Assembly (NCBI GenBank): GCA_037974665.1
Contig: CM075778.1
Span: forward strand, 11,645,001-11,709,000
Length of the DNA stretch: 64,000 nt
Direction: 5' to 3'
Source of the DNA: Ehretia macrophylla
Taxonomy: Eukaryota > Streptophyta > Magnoliopsida > Boraginales > Ehretiaceae
A program made the position numbers and the translations under genes. Positions 57,967-64,000 of the stretch are shown piece by piece (the stretch's first letter is position 1; every line of letters starts with the position of its first letter). Under the pieces are notes generated by a model. It did no database searches. It saw nothing but the letters and a program-made list of their open reading frames with translations, and was not told where the DNA came from.

Positions 57967-58440
57967 ACGGTTCACAGGCCATAATTTCCGTTGTTCCTTT
58001 TTTCTTTTGCAAATTGGAGTTTAAGTTGGGAGAAGTTAATCTCAGGTCGGACGAAACTGATTTCAACCCTTAAGATTTGCAAAGTAAATAGACATATTAA
58101 TTGACTACTAAATGATGCATTACGTCAATCATTGGGGAGCCATATCATATAGCATATTTGCCCTTACGAGTGAAACATCTCTAAAATGATTGTAGGATAA
58201 ATTCGGTTTTGCCTCCATTCAAAAAAAAAAAAAAACATTTGGTTTTGCTAACGTCATTGACAGTGACGAACATTTATCCGTTGGTCTGACGATGTCTATA
58301 AGTGATTATAAAGGGTGTGTCACGTGATGGGGGGCCACAACAAAGGTATCTTTGGTCGTACAATTGCTTCGGTTGTCAATGACGTGCTGATGCCGGTTAG
58401 CTCGACTTCGACGCAAGTGACATGATAACATCTTTAATTA
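57967..58440. other. Unassigned intergenic sequence
   Basis: AT-rich with a GC-richer stretch near 58300-58430. No coding motif or repeat structure recognised. Confidence 0.5.
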
Positions 58441-58442
58441 TT

Positions 58443-58790
58443 GGGTAAATTTCACACTTAGTCCTTATTGTTTATATATATTTTTAATTTAGTCCTTAAT
58501 ATTTTAAAAAATTCATAATAATTTCAAATATTTATAAAAGTTATTCAAAATGGTCCCTATTATTCAAATTTAGCCAATTTAATCCTTATTATTTTTTAAA
58601 AAATTCAATTCAATCCTTGCACATGACTTTTATTTGGATACTAAATTAAATTTTATGAGAAATAATAGAGATTAAATTGGTTAGTTTTGAAAAATATGAA
58701 CTATTTTGAATCACTTTATAAACATTAAGGACTAATATGATTTTTTAAAAATATTATAGATCAATTTGAAAAAAAGTGTACGAGAAAAAA
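58443..58790. repeat. Degenerate fold-back repeat
   Basis: Left half (58443-58610) and right half (58625-58790) are approximately inverted copies: blocks ttagtccttaat, ttcaaaat and ccaatttaat recur in reverse complement. Centre near 58618. The ttagtcctta-tgttt block resembles the agtccccattgttt unit in the ends of the nearby MULE. Confidence 0.5.
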
Positions 58791-59509
58791 AAAAAAAAAC
58801 AACACCACAATAGAAATGCACAACTAAAGATTCTTGGCTTCACTGGCCATTTTTGGCCTAGTTGTGAACATGCCGAATTTACCAGTTTGGCAGGAGGCTA
58901 TTCTATTAATGGACATTCTCTGGATTTATGGTTGCCGGGCAAGTCTCTCCTTTTTTTTTTCTTTTTTTTTTTCACCTCGAATCAAAACAACACAAACCAA
59001 ACCTTAATTAGTAATGTTAATTGTATGGAGACCCATCCCGGCTCTTCTCTTTTCATTACATGTGTCCGGACATTTCACTTTTTGAAGAATTTTTTTGTAC
59101 AAATATGATGATATCACTCATTTTTCTGTGGCCCGTTTCTTCTGTCCCCATTCTCTCACTCTAAGGTACCGTTTAGGAGGTTGGTCTCCACTCATTATCC
59201 AACGCTATAAAATTGTCGACAAGCTCAAGTATTCATTTGACATTTTGCTGGCTCTCTATGTTAAGACGAATCTCAACAAGTGAATCTCTAAGTTCAAAAG
59301 AAGAATGCATCTCCAATGTCGTAAGGAAGTTTCTTAGAAACAATTGTCGTTTTGGAAATTAGCAATTCACGATAATAACACGTATCATTATCACTTCACT
59401 TTATGTGCGTATAATATTGATGTCATTACCATTTCTATGACTTCGTCATGCCGCAATAACGTAGACTTGTGCAGTGACAAAGTCACACGTTCTTAAACGT
59501 GTATCTAGA
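58791..59509. other. Intergenic sequence between fold-back and MULE
   Basis: Contains poly-A/T runs, including a T-rich block near 58950-58970, and no recognisable gene. Confidence 0.5.
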
Positions 59510-59518
59510 TTGAATATA

Positions 59519-59667
59519 GGGAAAAATGCAGCAATGGTCCCCATTGTTTACTCAAAAATCATTTTAGTCCCCATTGTTTTAAAATGCTCAAAAAGGTCCC
59601 CAATGTTTCAGAATCTGCTCATTTTCGTCCCTGCCGTTTATCTTGCTGTTTAAATTGACAGAAAATC
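59519..59667. repeat. Left TIR of the MULE
   Basis: Contains three spaced copies of a gtccccattgttt-type unit (near 59538, 59570 and 59597), then ctgccgtttatcttgctg. The outward-facing end is GGGAAAAATG. Confidence 0.9.
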
Positions 59668-59844
59668 GTGAAAAGACAATTGTGCCCATGCTTAAGTTTC
59701 TTAATTACCATTATACCCTTCAGACACTCGATTTTTTTTTTCACCCATATTTCTTTTTTTCATTTCAATTCAACAAAACAAACCCTTGTTAAAAAAAAAC
59801 CCCACAAATCACAAATTGAAAAAAACCCTCATTTTCATTCCCGT

Positions 59845-60600
59845 TCGCTGTCGTCGTCTGTCGTCGTCTCTTCGTCGTCTCTTCGTCGTCTGTCGTCGTC
59901 TCTTCGTCGTCTGTCGTCGTCTCTTCGTCGTCTGTCGTCGTCGTCTCTTCGTCGTCTGTCGTCGTCGTCTCTTCGTCGTCTGTCGTCGTCTCTTCGTCGT
60001 CTGTCGTCGTCTCTTCGTCGTCTGTCGTCGTCGTCTCTTCGTCGTCTGTCGTCGTCGTCTCTTCGTCGTCTGTCGTCGTCGTCTCTTCGTCGTCTGTCGT
60101 CGTCGTCTCTTCGTCGTCTGTCGTCGTCGTCTGTCGTCGTCTCTTCGTCGTCTGTCGTCGTCGTCTGTCTTCGTCGTCGTCTGTCGTCGTCGTCTGTCGT
60201 CCTCGTCTGTCGTCGTCGTCGTCTGTCGTCGTCGTCGTCTGTCGTCGTCGTCTGTCTTCGTCGTCGTCTGTCGTCGTCGTCGTCTGTCTTCGTCGTCGTC
60301 TGTCGTCCTCGTCTGTCGTCGTCATAGTCGTCTGTCGTCGTCGTCGTCTGTCGTCGTCGTCTGTCGTCGTCGTCTGTCTTCGTCGTCGTCTGTCGTCGTC
60401 TTCGTCGTCTTCGTCTGTCGTCATCCTCGTTCGTCCGTCATCGTCTGTCGTCGTCTTCGTCGTCTGTCGTCGTCTGTCGTCATCCTCGTTCGTCCGTCAT
60501 CGTTTGTCTGTCGTCGTCTGTCATCGTCCGTCTGTCGTCATCTGTCATCGTCCGTCTGTCATTGTCATCGTCCGTCGTCGTCCTCATTCGTCTGTCATCG
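59845..60600. repeat. GTC/CTT-rich minisatellite inside the MULE
   Basis: Tandem units of 18-24 bp such as ctcttcgtcgtctgtcgtcg, regular up to about 60140 and degenerate (gtctgtcgtcgtc, then gtccgtcatc) to about 60600. The composition excludes most stop codons, so several frames on both strands stay open. The encoded Arg/Leu/Ser- or Thr/Asp-only sequences are not evidence of a protein. Confidence 0.9.
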
Positions 60601-60678
60601 GCTTCGTTCGTCCGTCGTTGTCTCTGCCATTGTCTTCTTCGAAGCCCGTCGCTTGAAGCTAGCTCGTCGTCGGCGCAA

Positions 60679-61870
60679 ATGGCATATGTGCGAAGAGTTA
60701 ATGGTGATGCCGAGCCCACCTACGGTATTGTGCTTCCAATTTTTTTTTTATCTTGCTTTTTACATTATTTTTTTTTATTATAAATTTGGTTTAATTTGAT
60801 TATAAATTTGTGAAATTAATTTGATTATAAATTTGTGAAACCTTAATCCCAAAATTGGATCAGATATTGTATTTAATTTGATTATAAATTTGGTTTGTAT
60901 TGCTAGATCTTGGATCAGATGTGTTATATACTATTAAGGTTCATCATGGTGGAGCCTTTTTAAAACAACCATTTAGAAGATATGTAGGTGGTATAGTTGA
61001 CTATTTTGACTATATTGAAGGGAATTTTGTTGGAATATATGATCTGTTGACTATGGCTGAAAAGTGTGGATATAAAAGAGAAATGATAAGGATATGGCAT
61101 ATGTATGGGGTTGATCTTGAGAGCAGTAGTAGGTGTGTTAAAACTGATGATGGAGTGAAGGGTTTTATGAAGTTCTTGACTAATGATAGAGTTGTTGTTA
61201 TTTACTTCGAACACTTGGATTTGGATGATGTAGTGAGAAATCAGGTTGAGAGTGGTGGAATTTTTGTTAGGCAGGTTGAAATTGGGGATAGGATTGATAG
61301 GGTGCATCAGAACTTTGATGAGGAAGGCCGTGAATCCTCGGATGATGAAGATTTCAATGACAATGAATATGGGCAGAGTGATGATGATCATTTGTTTGAT
61401 GAGAATGTAGACCAAGGAGTGGTCGACTCAATGATTTGGAATGAACAGGAAAATGGTGAAGAAGACTTGGTGGGTTCAGATAACATAGATGATTTCAAGG
61501 GTTTAGAGAGCGAGGAAAACTGCCCTATATTCAATCCAGTTGATATGCACGATGTTGAATTCAAGGCGGGAATGATTTTTAGTTCTAAAAATGAGTTCAA
61601 AGAAGCAGTGGGCATAATTTGGGAAAGAAAAGTAACAGCCAAGGGATGGTGAACACCGCATTTGAAAAGGTAAGCACTTGCAAATGCTCATACTAACAAT
61701 TAAATAGTGTTCTAAATGCTCATACTAATAATTTGTTATTTTAGGTTGTCAATGTTCAAATTGGTGGGCCTCCAAATGAAGATGCACAAATTCCAAATGC
61801 TCCATTTTCAGCTACTCGTGAATCAGTCCCAACTTCTCAACACTCAAATATTTCCAAGCAATTTGGATAA
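60679..61870 (+). pseudogene. MULE transposase gene, N- and C-terminal exons only
   Basis: Exon 1 likely 60679-60724 (MAYVRRVNGDAEPTY), intron 60725-60906 (GT-AG), exon 2 from 60907: LYTIKVHHGGAF, YVGGIVDYFDYIEG, YDLLTMAEKCGYK, the PB1-like N-terminal domain of plant MuDR transposases. An Asp/Glu-rich linker leads to FKAGMIFSSKNEFKEAV, the first residues of the Mutator DNA-binding domain. The frame breaks there (TGA at 61650-61652). An intron 61670-61744 and a last exon (VVNVQIGGPPNEDAQIP to KQFG, stop 61868-61870) follow in another phase. The DDE transposase core and SWIM zinc finger are absent. An internal deletion, out of frame, explains this. Confidence 0.8.
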
Positions 61871-62470
61871 CTTCAAGAAGATCATGTTTTTTTTTTTTGA
61901 GTTTTTGACAACTCTTGATTCATAGTTATAGATGAGTTGTTTATTGTGAAAGATTTTTGCAGTTGAAACCTTGATATAAAGAAGGTTTTGTGCAGTTTTT
62001 GTATATGGGTTGTTGGTGGAATGGGTTCTAAGTTTGCAGGTTTTGATGTGCAATTTCATTTGTATGTTGCAATTGGCAGTGGTTGAACTTTACTGTACAA
62101 TTTGGTTTTTGTGTATGACTATACCAAGAGGTTATGAAATGCAATTGTTGATTTATTTCTTATTTGATGGAATTTATTTTGTAATTTGTTCCATTTTTTT
62201 TTTTTTTTTGACATTGTTACTTCTTATTCCTTTTTATTTTTAGACTTATTCAATAAAATGCGACAACAGATTCAATTTTCTTATTAGTTCATTACAGGCT
62301 AATTCAATCAAAAGCTTAATATTCATTTATTACCTTAAAAAAAGTATTCCAGTCACTTCTACTAATTTTTTTTATTTTTATATATAGTTTTAGGCTCATG
62401 TATTTCACTTAAAAAAAAAGAAAAAGAAAAGACTAACAAAAAAAAATGACAATGCTGCTGCGATATGGTT
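61871..62470. other. 3' part of the MULE, non-coding
   Basis: T-rich sequence after the last transposase exon, probably the 3' untranslated region of the lost gene. No other feature seen. Confidence 0.6.
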
Positions 62471-62650
62471 CATACAAAACATTGGGGACTAAATGCATAT
62501 TATATATAACATTGGGGACATTTTTTTACACCATTTTATAACAATGGGGACCAAATTGAATATTTATTAAAACATTAGGGACTTAAATAAATATTTCAAA
62601 AATTTTACAAAATTGCCCTCAACCACAGATCACGTGAGATGCACATGATT

Positions 62651-62799
62651 GATTTTCTGTTAATTTAAACAGCAAGATAAACGGCAGGGACGAAAATGAG
62701 CAGATTCTGAAACATTGGGGACCTTTTTGAGCATTTTGAAACAATGGGGACTAAATTGACTTTTGAGTAAACAATGGGGACTACTGCTGCTTTTTACCC
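62651..62799. repeat. Right TIR of the MULE
   Basis: Reverse complement of the left TIR with few differences. Two or three further copies of the caatgggga unit lie just inside it (62470-62585), so the subterminal zone is repeat-rich. Confidence 0.9.

Positions 62800-62802
<3 letters not shown>

Positions 62803-62840
<38 letters not shown>
62803..62840. repeat. (TA)n microsatellite abutting the MULE
   Basis: About 18 TA units starting within the right-hand TSD. The MULE landed at the edge of this tract, or the tract grew from the AT-rich target. Confidence 0.85.
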
Positions 62841-62842
<2 letters not shown>

Positions 62843-62960
62843 TTTTTATTGTATAAGTACACCTTCTAACTCTTCTCATTATATGAGTATACTGAATACT
62901 AGTTCCTCCCTTGGTGTCGTGGACATTAATGCAAGTATAGCAGTAGTGGTTGATTTATTA

Positions 62961-63245
62961 GGACAAGCTCAATAGGGGCTTTGAAATGTAAAACTTTCTA
63001 TTTTTTAGTATTTTTAGAGTCCCATACCCTAAAAAGTAATATTATTCATGAAAAAAATACGTAAGATCTACCACTTTTTGTTGAACAAAATGGAACATGT
63101 AACTCTATTTTGACATCTTTTAAGCCAAAAATAGTAAATTTCACGTACTTTTTCCATGAATAATGCTGCTTTTTAGGATATGGAGCTCTAAAAATATCCA
63201 AAAAAAAAAAAAAATTACATTTTAAAACCTCCATTGAAGATAGCC
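62961..63245. mobile_element. PIF/Harbinger-type MITE
   Basis: Ends ggacaagctcaatagggg and, in reverse complement, ggctatcttcaatggagg. Inner arms pair further through the ttttagagtccc and catgaataat blocks. Flanked by tta at 62958-62960 and 63246-63248, the usual 3-bp TSD. 285 bp and non-coding. Confidence 0.68.
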
Positions 63246-63248
63246 TTA

Positions 63249-64000
63249 TTACCGATCAGTCTAGCCATCTTTTACATCAAACCAAAAACAATCAATAAAT
63301 AGTTTGCAAATAAACAACGACAAAATAAGATAATGCAGTACCTTTGTCTCGTATAAAGACCAATAACGTTGTTCGGTTAAATGGTAAAGGCAAACATGGG
63401 AAATTTAGAACAACATACATTAATAATCGAAATGACTTTGAAGCCTCTTAACAGAAATTCATTGGGAGACCTTGCAGAATACATACAATTACAAATGCAC
63501 CACCTATGTACATGGCGGTAATATCACACCCAAAATATAAAAACAAAAAGAAAACAAAGAAACATTTGCTCCCGAATTACCCAAATAAAAAGAGAAAAAT
63601 ATAACAAAACCAAACCTAAGGTGATATAATGATATCCCGAATCCATATAAAGAATTCGATAGTGTTTACGCTAATTATCTATTAGGTAACGCCTTTTTCC
63701 TCCTTTATTCAAGTTCGGAACCAGCAATACCAACGATAATGAAGCAGAACTAACTCTAAGAAGCAGAGGTTCATTCAGCAATAACACTCTTTTGCTGAAA
63801 TCTGAACCGTTTATTCGCTTGGGTTATGTACACACACTAGAACTAACTCTACACGAGGTTCTTTATATACAAAAGAGCCATTTGTCACAGTTATTTATGC
63901 ATGGCAAAATTGTCACACTCCCTTTCAACGATCCAAAGCACTCAACACAATCCTGCGCCAAAATAGACCAAAGTTAGAATATGTATAGAAAGAAAATTCC
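63249..64000. other. Right-edge sequence without recognisable gene
   Basis: No coding motif in either strand. The mildly less AT-rich block at about 63480-63960 could be the 3' end of a gene beyond the edge, but nothing supports that directly. Confidence 0.4.

Larger units (their letters stand above)
59519..62799 (+). mobile_element. Mutator-like element (MULE), internally deleted
   Basis: Terminal inverted repeats of about 149 bp: 59519-59667 and 62651-62799, beginning gggaaaaatgcagca and gggtaaaaagcagca, nearly identical beyond the first 20 bases. They are flanked by 9-mers ttgaatata (59510-59518) and tttaatata (62800-62808), which match at eight of nine positions; 9-bp TSDs and long TIRs define Mutator. 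The interior holds a GTC-rich minisatellite and a transposase gene lacking its catalytic core, so the 3.3-kb copy is non-autonomous. Confidence 0.92.

Noticed and set aside
59668-60799. Long open frames on both strands (up to 337 residues) in the GTC-rich region
   Set aside because: They arise because GTC/CTT repeats exclude stop codons. Encoded sequence is pure low complexity (Arg/Leu/Ser or Thr/Asp).
1-64000. tRNA, rRNA, snoRNA or riboswitch genes
   Set aside because: Scanned by eye for B-box (GGTTCGA-type) and rRNA-like cores. The only tRNA-related strings found are primer-binding sites of LTR elements.

Overview
The window is nuclear DNA of a flowering plant, almost certainly a eudicot. 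It is AT-rich, has intron-containing genes of plant-specific families, and about two thirds of it is transposable-element DNA. I could not identify the species.

Two host genes are well supported, both on the minus strand. At 1044-2975 are the first five coding exons of a CIP7-like (COP1-interacting protein 7 family) gene that runs off the left edge. At 45291-46478 is a single-exon trihelix transcription factor of the SIP1/ASIL type. Two decayed RNase H-like fragments (44245-44700 minus, 57875-57966 plus) are the only other coding traces that are not clearly part of a bounded element. The rest of the non-element sequence is AT-rich spacer with simple repeats and fold-back elements.

Layout. 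367-939: a miniature LTR element (TRIM) in the sixth intron of the CIP7-like gene. 4.0-12.4 kb: intergenic, with G-rich tracts, a 140-bp-arm inverted repeat and MITE-like repeats. 12445-19227 (G): Ty1/copia element, minus strand, decayed, perfect target-site duplication (TSD) tcttt, with a PIF/Harbinger MITE inside. 19355-42758 (C): copia element, minus strand, TSD tgtag. It hosts B (19379-28031, copia, minus, TSD tttta) in its 3' LTR, and D (32596-39769, large non-coding LTR element, TSD tatat) plus E (solo LTR, about 39904-41325) in its gag. B in turn hosts A (19467 to about 23020, copia, plus, 3' half lost) and a TRIM, F (26059-26639). 47992-57828 (H): Ty3/gypsy Tat-type element, minus strand, TSD ggtgg, with an antisense gene that has its own TATA box. 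59519-62799: a Mutator-like element with 149-bp terminal inverted repeats, near-perfect 9-bp TSD and an internally deleted transposase gene. 62961-63245: a Harbinger-type MITE. The last 750 bp show no gene.

No new metabolic or defence system is visible. The most interesting points are the element stack whose order can be read from its TSDs, a microhomology junction joining two opposed copia elements, a ten-residue PEVN repeat array in a gag region, and a TRIM that places five CACGTG boxes in an intron of a CIP7-like gene. All boundaries were read by eye from termini, TSDs, primer-binding sites and polypurine tracts; identities are estimates.
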